Part shown: piece by piece, positions 25,386 through 33,620 of the stretch
Position numbering within the stretch: the first letter of the stretch is position 1
Layout of the letters: every line of letters begins with the position of its first letter
NCBI RefSeq assembly: GCF_900103405.1
Contig: NZ_FNHX01000011.1
Span: forward strand, 8,001 to 72,000
Source of the DNA: Polaromonas sp. JS666
Lineage (GTDB): Bacteria; Pseudomonadota; Gammaproteobacteria; Burkholderiales; Burkholderiaceae_C
Length of the DNA: 64,000 nucleotides
Direction of reading: 5' to 3'
Notes under the pieces: generated by a model
What the model saw: only the letters and a program-made list of their open reading frames with translations
What the model was told of the DNA's origin: nothing
Databases searched by the model: none
Position numbers and translations under genes: made by a program

Positions 25386-25510
25386 GATGTGTGTCTCCAA
25401 ATAGTGAAGGCCTCCGGTATGGAAGCTGCACTGATTATTTTTGGAGTCCCTGACCTAGCTCTGACGTGAAAATAACAGGAGCTTGCGTGAAACTTATGCG
25501 TGGCTGACAA

Positions 25511-25530
25511 CTCAAGGGGAAACCCTTGAG
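25511..25530. repeat. Perfect 8-bp hairpin with GAAA tetraloop
   Basis: CTCAAGGG-GAAA-CCCTTGAG lies in the 228-bp space between the transporter promoter region and the end of the HCCA isomerase gene. It could help end transcripts of the long leucine cluster, but no T-run follows on either strand. Confidence 0.4.
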
Positions 25531-25628
25531 AAACTTTTCAGCATACGAAGCCACTCCGGGAAAACGCCTAGAACCTTCTTACGCGCCGCGTAAAACTCGC
25601 TTACACGCCTGCACGCGTGCTTACGCGC

Positions 25629-26279
25629 TCAGGCCTTGCGCGAAATGCCCACGGCGACCTTGCGCACACCGTTCCAGCCTTCGCCCTCAAACCAGCTGTT
25701 GCCCAGCAGGTATTCGCGCAGCATGGGCAACGCGTCGAAGCCCCAGAAAATTTTGCCGTCGACTTCCATCGCGGGCACGCCGAACACATCGTGCGCAATC
25801 GCCTCGTCGGTGTTTGTTTTCAGCTGCGCTTTGGCGTCGTCGTCGTTCAGCGTGCGCTGCGGCGCGAGCTGCGCCGCGAGCGCCGCAAGCCGCTGCGCAT
25901 CGGCGGCCTCGCCCCCGCCCTGCCAGACATGGCGAAACATGGTTTCGCAGACATAGCGGTTGGGGCTGGCCGGGTCTTCCGGCGTGCCGCAGGCGCTGGC
26001 CAGCCGCAGCAGCGGCAAGGGGTTGAAGGGATGGCTGGCCGGCATCTGCATGGCGATGCCCTTGCTGTGCGCATGCCACAGCACCTGCCGGTAGGTCCAG
26101 TCGCGCTTGGGCGCGATCTCGGCCGGGCCCAGCTGGCCGTGGTGCTTGAGCAGCGCCGCAAACAGCACCGGCCGGTAGCTGACGCTGTAGCTCAGGCCCT
26201 TGAGCGCTTCGGGCAGCTGCTCGAAGGCGAGGTAGGCATAGGGAGAGATGAAATCAAAATAAAAAGTGATGTGCTTCAT
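25629..26279 (-). CDS. 2-hydroxychromene-2-carboxylate isomerase family (DsbA-like fold)
   Basis: 216 residues. The N-terminus ITFYFDFISPYAYLAFEQLP is the signature of HCCA isomerase/kappa-class GST proteins (catalytic Ser in SPYAYLA). VFGVPAMEVDGKIFWG is the cis-Pro region and FWGFDALPML the end motif. NahD-type members isomerise hydroxychromene carboxylates in naphthalene degradation with glutathione, but many paralogues act elsewhere. No aromatic-degradation genes are nearby, so the substrate is open. Confidence 0.85.
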   Translation of the reverse strand: MKHITFYFDFISPYAYLAFEQLPEALKGLSYSVSYRPVLFAALLKHHGQLGPAEIAPKRDWTYRQVLWHAHSKGIAMQMPASHPFNPLPLLRLASACGTPEDPASPNRYVCETMFRHVWQGGGEAADAQRLAALAAQLAPQRTLNDDDAKAQLKTNTDEAIAHDVFGVPAMEVDGKIFWGFDALPMLREYLLGNSWFEGEGWNGVRKVAVGISRKA

Positions 26280-26300
26280 GAAACCCTCTCCCTTGAATGT

Positions 26301-27056
26301 TCAGGCCCCTACGGCCGCCATGCGCTGGCCTATGGTGCGCCAGAGTTCGCGCTGCGCCTCGGGGCCGGAACGCGCCCAGGCCGAGATCTCGCCCAGGGTG
26401 CGAAAGCAGCCTTCGCACAGCCCGCTGTCGGCATTCACGCGGCACACCGAGATGCAGGGCGAAGGCACATCATCGCCCGCGGCCTCCACCGTGCGGCCGC
26501 GCTCCGTCACCCGGGCCACGGCCTGCTCGCGCGCGATGGCCTCCTCGCCCATATCCACGGCCACGTCGACCACGGGCGCGCCGGTCAGCAGCTCCAGCTC
26601 CTGCGGCATCAGCTTGAACACCGCATGCGGATGGCCGGCCGCGGCCCAGACCTCGTCAAAACGCATCAGGCTCAGGTCCACCAGCACCACGGCCTGGCTG
26701 ATATGCCCCACGGGCGACACGCCCCCTATGGAAAAACCGGTCTTGCTTTTCACAAAATCCGCATCGGCGCGGCCCACGCGCTTACCGTCGCCGCAGACCA
26801 GGGCCTCGACCTTGCGTTCATCGACCCGCCTGTCGCCCGAGGTCACCACCAGCACGGCGGCATCGTCCGACTTGCGGCGAAAGATGATGCTCTTGGCGAT
26901 TTGCCCCAGGCGCACGCCCAGCGCATCGGCCGCCTGCTGCGCAGTGCGCGCCGCATCGTCCAGCATCACGGGCATGTGCGGATGGCCGCATTCACGCAGC
27001 ACCGCCGCCACCCTTTGAACACCCTCAGGCAAGCTCTTCAGTTCAGCACCACACAT
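26301..27056 (-). CDS. YbaK/ProX-type aminoacyl-tRNA deacylase fused to a DUF1289 domain
   Basis: 251 residues. Residues 1-170 form a YbaK/EbsC fold (AKSIIFRRKSDDAAVLVVTSGDRRVDE, FSIGGVSPVGH), which edits misacylated tRNA. Residues 198-245 carry a DUF1289 module with PSPCISVCRVNADSGLCEGC, a compact four-Cys cluster that probably binds metal. These two modules are usually encoded separately. It starts 1 bp from the HMG-CoA lyase stop, so it is co-transcribed with leucine catabolism. Confidence 0.85.
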   Translation of the reverse strand: MCGAELKSLPEGVQRVAAVLRECGHPHMPVMLDDAARTAQQAADALGVRLGQIAKSIIFRRKSDDAAVLVVTSGDRRVDERKVEALVCGDGKRVGRADADFVKSKTGFSIGGVSPVGHISQAVVLVDLSLMRFDEVWAAAGHPHAVFKLMPQELELLTGAPVVDVAVDMGEEAIAREQAVARVTERGRTVEAAGDDVPSPCISVCRVNADSGLCEGCFRTLGEISAWARSGPEAQRELWRTIGQRMAAVGA

Positions 27057-27057
27057 A

Positions 27058-27978
27058 TCAATTCGCTCGTTTGTTCAGAAGCGCCGTCGCGGCGCGGGAA
27101 TTCGGTTTGCGGCCCAGGAAGTCGCTGATGAATTTTCCGGCATCAATGAGTTTGTCGAGATCTACGCCGGTTTCGATGCCCATGCCGTGCAACATGTACA
27201 CCACGTCTTCAGTGGCCACATTGCCGGTCGCGCCCTTGGCAAAAGGGCAGCCGCCCAGGCCGGCCGAAGAGGTGTCGAACTGCCAGACACCCATCTGCAG
27301 CGAAGCCAGGGTATTGCCCAGGGCCTGGCCGTAGGTGTCGTGGAAATGGCCAGACACATCGTTGATGTCGAAATGCTTGAGCGTCGCGTCCAGTGCGCGC
27401 TGCACCTTGAGCGGCGTGCCCACGCCTATGGTGTCGGCCACGCCCACATGCTGCACGCCTATGCCCTTCATCAGGCCGGCCAGCATGTCCACACGTTCGG
27501 GCGCGATCTCCCCCTCGTAAGGGCAGCCCACGGTGCAGGACATGGCGCCGCGCACATAAATGCCTTTTTCGCGCGCGGCCTCGACCACGGGGCGAAAGCG
27601 CTCAATGCTTTCCGCGATCGAGCAGTTGATGTTTTTCTGGCTGAAGGCCTCGCTGGCCGCGCCGAAGACCACGATCTCGTCGGGCCAGAGTTCGCGCGGC
27701 GGCGCGATGGCGGCCTCAAAGCCCTTCATATTGGGTGTCAGCACCGAATAGCGAACACCGGGCTTGCGCTGGATGCCGGCCATCACCTCGGCGTTGTCGG
27801 CCATCTGCGGCACCCATTTGGGCGACACAAAACTCGTGACCTCGATCTCGGTCAGGCCTGCGTCCTGCAGGCGGTGCACCAGCTCGATCTTCACCGCCGC
27901 CGGCACCTGGGCTTTTTCATTCTGCAGCCCGTCGCGCGGGCCTACGTCGACAAGCTTGACTTTGGAAGGTAGTTTCAT
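27058..27978 (-). CDS. Hydroxymethylglutaryl-CoA lyase
   Basis: 306 residues. Cleaves HMG-CoA to acetoacetate and acetyl-CoA, the last cluster-encoded step of leucine breakdown. Landmarks are VDVGPRDGLQNE at the start, SCTVGCPYEG, and the family signature GLGGCPFAKGATGNVATED containing the catalytic Cys. The start at 27978 has AGGA upstream; a longer frame through the neighbouring gene is rejected. Equivalent to LiuE. Confidence 0.95.
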   Translation of the reverse strand: MKLPSKVKLVDVGPRDGLQNEKAQVPAAVKIELVHRLQDAGLTEIEVTSFVSPKWVPQMADNAEVMAGIQRKPGVRYSVLTPNMKGFEAAIAPPRELWPDEIVVFGAASEAFSQKNINCSIAESIERFRPVVEAAREKGIYVRGAMSCTVGCPYEGEIAPERVDMLAGLMKGIGVQHVGVADTIGVGTPLKVQRALDATLKHFDINDVSGHFHDTYGQALGNTLASLQMGVWQFDTSSAGLGGCPFAKGATGNVATEDVVYMLHGMGIETGVDLDKLIDAGKFISDFLGRKPNSRAATALLNKRAN

Positions 27979-28024
27979 GGGGTGTCCTGCAAGCCGCATG
28001 GGGGAGGCGCGGCAAATGGGGGAT

Positions 28025-28963
28025 TCAGTATCCCTTTTTTGGGTCAACCACGCCGGCAAGGGTGCTTATCGGCGCACCCGCCGCCAGGCTGCGTATTTTC
28101 CCGGCGATCTGGGCAATGCTTTCCTCGCGCAGGGTGCGCGCCGAGGTGTGCGGCGTGACCGTGACCTTGGGGTGTTTCCAGAAAGGATGCTCAGCCGGCA
28201 GCGGTTCGGTGCGGAACACGTCCAGCGTCGCGCCGGCCAGCCGGCCCTCGTCGATCAGGGCGATCAAATCCTCGTCCACCAGGTGGCTGCCGCGCGCCAC
28301 ATTGATGACGTAGCCGCCCGGCTGCAGCCGCGACAGCGTGGCGCGGTTCATGATGCCCTGGGTGTCGGGGGTGAGCGGCAGCAGGCAGACCAGCATGCGG
28401 CTGGCCGCCAGGAAATCCTGGAAGCCCGCGCTGCCCACCTCGCCCGAATAACATTGCACGCCTTCAATCGCCTTGGGCGAGCGGCTCCAGCCGCGCACCG
28501 GAAAATCAAACTGCGCGAGCGCGCGGCTCACACGCTCGCCGAGCACGCCCAGGCCCATCACGCCTATGGGATAGTCCGTGCGCAAACGCGGCTTGCGGTA
28601 AGACCATTTGCCTTGCGCCACATCGGCCTCGTAGCCGTCCAGCTCGCGAAAATGGCGTATCACCGCATGGCAGACAAACTCGGCCATCTGCGCCGACATG
28701 CCGGCATCGTCCAGCCGCACCACCGGCACCCCGGCCGGCAGCTTCAGCTTCATGAGCGCATCCACGCCCGCGCCTATGTTGAAGATGCCCTTGAGCCCCT
28801 GCTGCTCGTCAAAAAACTGCTGGGGCGGCTGCCAGACCACCGCGTAGTCGGCCGGCTCCGCGCCGGCGGACCACAAGCTCACATCCGCATCCGGAAAAGC
28901 GGCCTTGAGGCCGTCTACCCAGGGCTGGGGTTTGGTGTCAGAACAGCAAAAACTGATGCGCAT
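28025..28963 (-). CDS. ghrA: Glyoxylate/hydroxypyruvate reductase A
   Basis: 312 residues, a D-2-hydroxyacid dehydrogenase. The NAD(P)-binding motif is GVMGLGVLGERVSRAL. The catalytic Arg is in INVARGSHLVDED and the His in VTPHTSART. The N-terminal half matches GhrA, with GIFNIGAGVDALM. It reduces glyoxylate and hydroxypyruvate. Its place inside the leucine cluster is unexpected; it may only share the promoter. Confidence 0.92.
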   Translation of the reverse strand: MRISFCCSDTKPQPWVDGLKAAFPDADVSLWSAGAEPADYAVVWQPPQQFFDEQQGLKGIFNIGAGVDALMKLKLPAGVPVVRLDDAGMSAQMAEFVCHAVIRHFRELDGYEADVAQGKWSYRKPRLRTDYPIGVMGLGVLGERVSRALAQFDFPVRGWSRSPKAIEGVQCYSGEVGSAGFQDFLAASRMLVCLLPLTPDTQGIMNRATLSRLQPGGYVINVARGSHLVDEDLIALIDEGRLAGATLDVFRTEPLPAEHPFWKHPKVTVTPHTSARTLREESIAQIAGKIRSLAAGAPISTLAGVVDPKKGY

Positions 28964-29004
28964 TAAAAAATCCCGCTGAAATTACGTTTGGAGCCAAAAC
29001 AAAT

Positions 29005-30996
29005 TCAAACGGCTATTTTCAACAATTCCGCACCCTCGTTGACCTGGTCGCCCGGCGCATAGAGCAATTCCTGCACCGTGCCGTCGGCCGGTGCCGCGAT
29101 GGTGTGCTCCATTTTCATGGCCTCCATCACGGCCAGCGGCTGGCCCTTGCTCACCTTGTCGCCGGCTTTGACGGCAAAAGACACCACCTTGCCCGGCATG
29201 GGCGCGGTCAGGCGGCCGCCCTCGGCCTGGGCCTCGCCCGCATGGGCCAGCAGGTCTATGGAGAGAATTTGCGTCGCGCCCTTGGCGGTAAACACATGGT
29301 CCAGCTCGCCCTGCGCATAAACGGCCGCCGTCATGCGCTGGCCCGCGAATTGAATTTCGATGCCCTGCGCGGTTTCGCTAAACAGCAGCGGGCCCGCGAC
29401 ATCGCCCAAGGCGAGGTGCAGCGCACCGTCATGCCCATAAGTCAACACCGCCTTGGCCGGCTCGCCATGGAATTCAAACTCAAAGCGCCGCTGCACCACG
29501 CCGTGCGAGCGCCAGCCGTCGCGGCGGCTGAAAGGGTCGCTGCCCGCCAGGGCGCGCTCGTCCAGCAGCTGTTTGGCGACAGCCGCGGCGGCCGCCATGG
29601 CCAGGCCCACGGGCTCCTGCTTGAAGAGCACGGCTTCTTCGCGCTGTATCAGCGCGGTGTCCAGGTTGGCCTTGGCAAAGGATGGGCTGCGCACCACATA
29701 ACGCAAAAACTGCACATTGGTGCTCAGGCCCACGATGCGGGTCTGGGCCAGCGCATCGTCGAGCCGGGCCAGCGCCTCTTCACGCGTGGCGCCGTGCACG
29801 ATGAGCTTGGCGACCATGGAGTCGTAATAGGGCGAGATCGCGTCGCCCTCGCGCACGCCGTCATCCACACGCACCTGGCCGCGTTCAAACGCGGTGTGCA
29901 CCGGTTTTTTGTAGACATGCAGGCTGCCGGTGGCCGGCAGGAAGTTGTTGTCGGGTGTTTCGGCACAGATACGCGCCTCGATGGCATGGCCGGTGATGCG
30001 CAGCTGGTCCTGCGCCAGCGGCAGCTTTTCGCCCGAGGCCACGCGCAACTGCCATTCCACCAGGTCCAGGCCTGTGATGGCTTCGGTCACCGGGTGTTCG
30101 ACTTGCAAGCGCGTGTTCATCTCCATAAAGAAGAAGTTCATGCTGCCGTCTGTGCGCTGCTCGACAATGAATTCGACGGTGCCAGCGCCCACGTAATTGA
30201 CGGCACGCGCGGCCGCCACGGCGGCTTCGCCCATCTGCTTGCGCATGGCCTCCGTCATGCCGGGGGCCGGCGCCTCTTCCAGCACCTTCTGGTGGCGGCG
30301 CTGCACCGAGCAGTCGCGCTCGAACAGGTAAACATAATTGCCATAGGTGTCGCCAAACACCTGGATCTCGATATGGCGCGGGCGCTGCGCGTATTTTTCC
30401 ACCAGCACCGCGTCGTCGCCAAAACTGTTGATGGCCTCGCGCTTGCAGGAAGCCAGCGCGGCTTCAAAGTCTTCACTCTTGTCGACCGCGCGCATGCCCT
30501 TGCCGCCGCCGCCCGCACTGGCCTTGATCAGCACCGGGTAGCCAATGCGGTCGGCCTCGCGCTTGAGCAGCACCGGGTCCTGGTCGCTGCCGTGGTAGCC
30601 CGGCACCAGCGGCACGCCGGCTTTTTCCATCAGCTGTTTGGACTCGGCCTTCAGGCCCATGGCCTTGATGGCCGAGGCCGGCGGGCCAATGAAGACCAGG
30701 CCGGCGCTGGCGCAGGCCTGGGCAAATTCCTCGTTCTCGCTCAGAAAGCCATAGCCCGGGTGTATCGCCTCGGCGCCCGTGGCCTTGGCGGCTTCGATGA
30801 TGCGCTCCCAGCGCAAATAACTGTCCTTGGGCGCGCTGCCGCCTATGTGCACCGCCTCGTCGCAAAAGCCCACATGCTTGGCGCCCGCATCGGCATCGGA
30901 ATACACGGCGACGGACTGTATGGCCATGCGCCTGGCGGTCGCAGCCACGCGGCAGGCGATCTCCCCACGGTTTGCAATAAGAATCTTTTTAAACAT
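29005..30996 (-). CDS. Methylcrotonyl-CoA carboxylase alpha (biotin carboxylase/BCCP) subunit
   Basis: 663 residues. It opens with the biotin carboxylase start MFKKILIANRGEIACRV, the ATP-grasp glycine-rich KASAGGGGKGMR and the EMNTRLQVEHPVTE motif. It ends with a BCCP domain carrying the biotinylation motif EAMKMEH. Together with the beta subunit encoded at 33621 it carboxylates 3-methylcrotonyl-CoA (LiuD). An ATG 6 bp upstream (31002) is also possible. The start overlaps the end of the DUF4126 gene by 8 bp. Confidence 0.93.
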   Translation of the reverse strand: MFKKILIANRGEIACRVAATARRMAIQSVAVYSDADAGAKHVGFCDEAVHIGGSAPKDSYLRWERIIEAAKATGAEAIHPGYGFLSENEEFAQACASAGLVFIGPPASAIKAMGLKAESKQLMEKAGVPLVPGYHGSDQDPVLLKREADRIGYPVLIKASAGGGGKGMRAVDKSEDFEAALASCKREAINSFGDDAVLVEKYAQRPRHIEIQVFGDTYGNYVYLFERDCSVQRRHQKVLEEAPAPGMTEAMRKQMGEAAVAAARAVNYVGAGTVEFIVEQRTDGSMNFFFMEMNTRLQVEHPVTEAITGLDLVEWQLRVASGEKLPLAQDQLRITGHAIEARICAETPDNNFLPATGSLHVYKKPVHTAFERGQVRVDDGVREGDAISPYYDSMVAKLIVHGATREEALARLDDALAQTRIVGLSTNVQFLRYVVRSPSFAKANLDTALIQREEAVLFKQEPVGLAMAAAAAVAKQLLDERALAGSDPFSRRDGWRSHGVVQRRFEFEFHGEPAKAVLTYGHDGALHLALGDVAGPLLFSETAQGIEIQFAGQRMTAAVYAQGELDHVFTAKGATQILSIDLLAHAGEAQAEGGRLTAPMPGKVVSFAVKAGDKVSKGQPLAVMEAMKMEHTIAAPADGTVQELLYAPGDQVNEGAELLKIAV

Positions 30997-31660
30997 GGTC
31001 ATTCTTCTTCGAAAAAGGTGAGGTCAAAGTAAAAGCGGCGGTAGTGCCAGGATCCGGCCTGCCGCTGAAAATGCGCGCCACACGGATAAAGAGCTGGCGC
31101 AAGAACCGCCAGCACACCCGTATCAGCCAGACACTGAGCACCAGCACCAGGGCCAGCAGCACCACAAAAACCAGAGGATGGGCAATCGCCAGCCACAGGC
31201 CCAGCGGCACCAGGCCGTCCTCGAGCAGTGAGGCACCAATATTGCTGAAAGGCTCGGGCGAGGTATTGATGGCCGCACGCGTGGTGGCCTTGGCGGCAAA
31301 GCTGGTGGCCGCCAAGGTGCCGCCCAGCAGGGCCGCGACCAGCGCGCCCAGGCCGTTGTCACCGCCAAACACCGCGGCCGCCAGCGCCGCGCCGGCCGGG
31401 ATGCGGATCACGCCATGCACCACATCCCACAGCGAATCCAGGCCCGGGATCTTGTCGGCAAAAAATTCGACAAACACCATAAACCCACTGATGCCCAGCA
31501 CCACCGGGTGGGCCAGCAGCTGCAGGCCGGACGGCAGCTGCACCCAGCCCATAAAACCCGCCAGCCCGGTCAGCAGCACCACCAGGTAAAGGCGCACGCC
31601 GCTGGCCCAGCCCAGCGCGCCGGCCAGGGCGATCAGTTGTGCGGTGTCCAGGGTGTTCAT
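30989..31660 (-). CDS. DUF4126-family membrane protein
   Basis: 223 residues with about five to six hydrophobic segments. The conserved opening GWASGVRLYLVVLLTGLAG and the later FFADKIPGLDSLWDVVHGVIRIPAGA are characteristic of DUF4126. No function is established for the family. It overlaps the enoyl-CoA hydratase stop by 4 bp (ATGA) and the carboxylase start by 8 bp, so it is tightly built into the leucine operon. Confidence 0.85.
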   Translation of the reverse strand: MNTLDTAQLIALAGALGWASGVRLYLVVLLTGLAGFMGWVQLPSGLQLLAHPVVLGISGFMVFVEFFADKIPGLDSLWDVVHGVIRIPAGAALAAAVFGGDNGLGALVAALLGGTLAATSFAAKATTRAAINTSPEPFSNIGASLLEDGLVPLGLWLAIAHPLVFVVLLALVLVLSVWLIRVCWRFLRQLFIRVARIFSGRPDPGTTAAFTLTSPFSKKNDHV

Positions 31661-32448
31661 GATGGTTTGGTCGGCAGCCAGTCAGGCTTGCGCTTCTGCA
31701 AAAAGGACTGCACGCCCTCGCGTCCTTCAGGGCTTACACGCACATCGGCAATCGCCTGCACCGTCATCTGCGTGAGTTCGTGGGTGATGGCCTGGCCCGC
31801 CACGTCCTGCACCAGTTTTTTGCACAGCTTCACGGCTTCGGGGCCGGCATTGACCAGGGTTTTCACGAGTTCGGCCACCTTCGCATCCAGCGCCTCGGCC
31901 GCCACCACCTCGTGCACAAAACCGATGCGCAGCGCCTCGGCCGCATCAAAACGCTCGGCCGTCAAAAAGTAGCGGTGCGCCGCGCGCTCACCCATGGCGC
32001 GGATCACATAAGGGCTGATGGTGGCCGGGATCAAACCCAGCTTGACTTCGCTAAGGCAATAACCGGCGGTATCCACGGACACAGCCATGTCGCAAGCCGC
32101 CACCAGGCCCATGCCCCCCGCGTACACATCGCCCTGCACGCGGGCAATGACGGGCTTGGGGCATTCATAAACAGCCTGCAGCATGGTCGCGAGGCGGCCC
32201 GCGTCCTCCAGGTTCTGTTTGTAGGTGTAGTCGGCCATGCTGCGCATCCAGTTCAGGTCCGCGCCCGCGCAAAAGGCCGGGCCCTGGGCCGCCAGCACCA
32301 CACAGCGCAGCTCATCGCGCAGGCCCAGCTCGACAAAAGCCTGGGTCATCTCGGCGATCACCTCCTCGTTAAAGGCATTGCGCACCTCGGCGCGGTTCAG
32401 GGTGACGGTGGCGACGTGCCCGGTGACGTCTATCAATAAATGGTTCAT
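31657..32448 (-). CDS. Enoyl-CoA hydratase, probable methylglutaconyl-CoA hydratase
   Basis: 263 residues. Crotonase fold with the oxyanion-hole motif FCAGADLNWMRSMADYT and the second loop VQGDVYAGGMGLVAACDMAV. The position between the two carboxylase subunit genes points to 3-methylglutaconyl-CoA as substrate (LiuC), hydrated to HMG-CoA. The true start is ATG 32448; a longer frame is a shadow of the acyl-CoA dehydrogenase gene. Confidence 0.92.
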   Translation of the reverse strand: MNHLLIDVTGHVATVTLNRAEVRNAFNEEVIAEMTQAFVELGLRDELRCVVLAAQGPAFCAGADLNWMRSMADYTYKQNLEDAGRLATMLQAVYECPKPVIARVQGDVYAGGMGLVAACDMAVSVDTAGYCLSEVKLGLIPATISPYVIRAMGERAAHRYFLTAERFDAAEALRIGFVHEVVAAEALDAKVAELVKTLVNAGPEAVKLCKKLVQDVAGQAITHELTQMTVQAIADVRVSPEGREGVQSFLQKRKPDWLPTKPS

Positions 32449-32462
32449 GGTCCTGCTTCCCT

Positions 32463-33596
32463 TTAATACCGTTTGGCCACTTCTTCCAGCATCACTTCGG
32501 TCGCGCCGCCGCCTATGCCCAGCACACGCGCATCGCGCCACAGGCGTTCTATCGCTGTCTCGCGGATAAAGCCCATGCCGCCATGGAACTGCTGGCAGGT
32601 CTGCAGCACTTCGTTGACCAGCTCGCCCGTCAGCGCCTTGAGCATGGAGACCTCCTGCACAATGTCGCGCCCTTGCGTCACGGACCAGGCACAGTGGTAC
32701 ATAAACTGCCGCGCCGCACGCGTCTTGGCGTCCAGCATGGCGATGCGCTGGCGAATCGTCTGTTTGTCCCACAGCGTGGCGCCAAAGGCCTGGCGCTGGC
32801 GCACGTAGTCCAGCGTCATCTTCAGCGCCTGGGTGCAGTGGCCCACCGCCATGGCCGCGAGGGCGATGCGTTCGGTCTGGAAGTTTTTCATGACCGAATA
32901 AAAACCCTTGCCCTCCTCGCCCAGCAGGTTGCCGGCCGGGATGCGCACCTGGTCAAACACCAGCTCGGCCGTGTCGGACGACAGCCAGCCCGTCTTCTTG
33001 AGCGCACGGCCCACAGTAAACCCCGGCGTGCCTTTTTCGACGATGAACATGGACACATCGTGGCGCGCCGTGCCGGTTTTGGCCGCGATGAAATACAGGT
33101 TGGCGTGTACGCCATTGGTGATGAACATCTTGGTGCCGTTGAGCACCCATTCGTCACCTTCGCGTTTGGCTGTCATCCGCATGCCGGCCACGTCAGAACC
33201 CGCGCCGGGCTCGGTGATGCCCACCGCGGTAATCGTCTTGCCGGCAATCACATCCGGCATGTATCTGGCCTTTTGCGCCGCATTGCCCGCATGGAACAGA
33301 TGCGGGCTGGCCATGTCGGTATGCACCAGCACCGTGATGATGAAGCCGCCAAAGGTCGACTGCGACAGCGCCTCGGCAAACACCAGGTTGGTCAAGGCAT
33401 CGGCATCGGCACCGCCGTATTCGGCTTCATACATCAGGCCCAGCAGGCCAGCCTCACCCATCTTGCGCAGCACCTCGCGCGGCACACAGCCTTCTTCTTC
33501 CCAGGCTGCCGCAAAAGGCTCGACCTCGCGCGCGATAAAACGTGCGACCTGCTCGCGCAGCAACTCGTGCTCGGGGGTGATGTAGATGTTGTCCAT
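32463..33596 (-). CDS. Acyl-CoA dehydrogenase of the leucine cluster
   Basis: 377 residues with the FAD/acyl-CoA dehydrogenase motifs AVGITEPGAGSDVAGMRM, WVLNGTKMFITNG and QQFHGGMGFIRETAIERLWRDAR. At the usual catalytic Glu position near the C-terminus it reads IGGGATEVM, without Glu. The catalytic base is probably the Glu in FQTERIALAAM, as in isovaleryl- and long-chain enzymes. A separate, clearer isovaleryl-CoA dehydrogenase is encoded at 52806, so this one may act on another branched or medium acyl-CoA. Confidence 0.9.
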   Translation of the reverse strand: MDNIYITPEHELLREQVARFIAREVEPFAAAWEEEGCVPREVLRKMGEAGLLGLMYEAEYGGADADALTNLVFAEALSQSTFGGFIITVLVHTDMASPHLFHAGNAAQKARYMPDVIAGKTITAVGITEPGAGSDVAGMRMTAKREGDEWVLNGTKMFITNGVHANLYFIAAKTGTARHDVSMFIVEKGTPGFTVGRALKKTGWLSSDTAELVFDQVRIPAGNLLGEEGKGFYSVMKNFQTERIALAAMAVGHCTQALKMTLDYVRQRQAFGATLWDKQTIRQRIAMLDAKTRAARQFMYHCAWSVTQGRDIVQEVSMLKALTGELVNEVLQTCQQFHGGMGFIRETAIERLWRDARVLGIGGGATEVMLEEVAKRY

Positions 33597-33620
33597 GGCC
33601 GGCTTTGTGGAGGGCCTGGC

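Noticed and set aside
25511..25530. Intrinsic terminator
   Set aside because: The hairpin is perfect, but neither strand has a run of T after it, so it is listed only as a hairpin.
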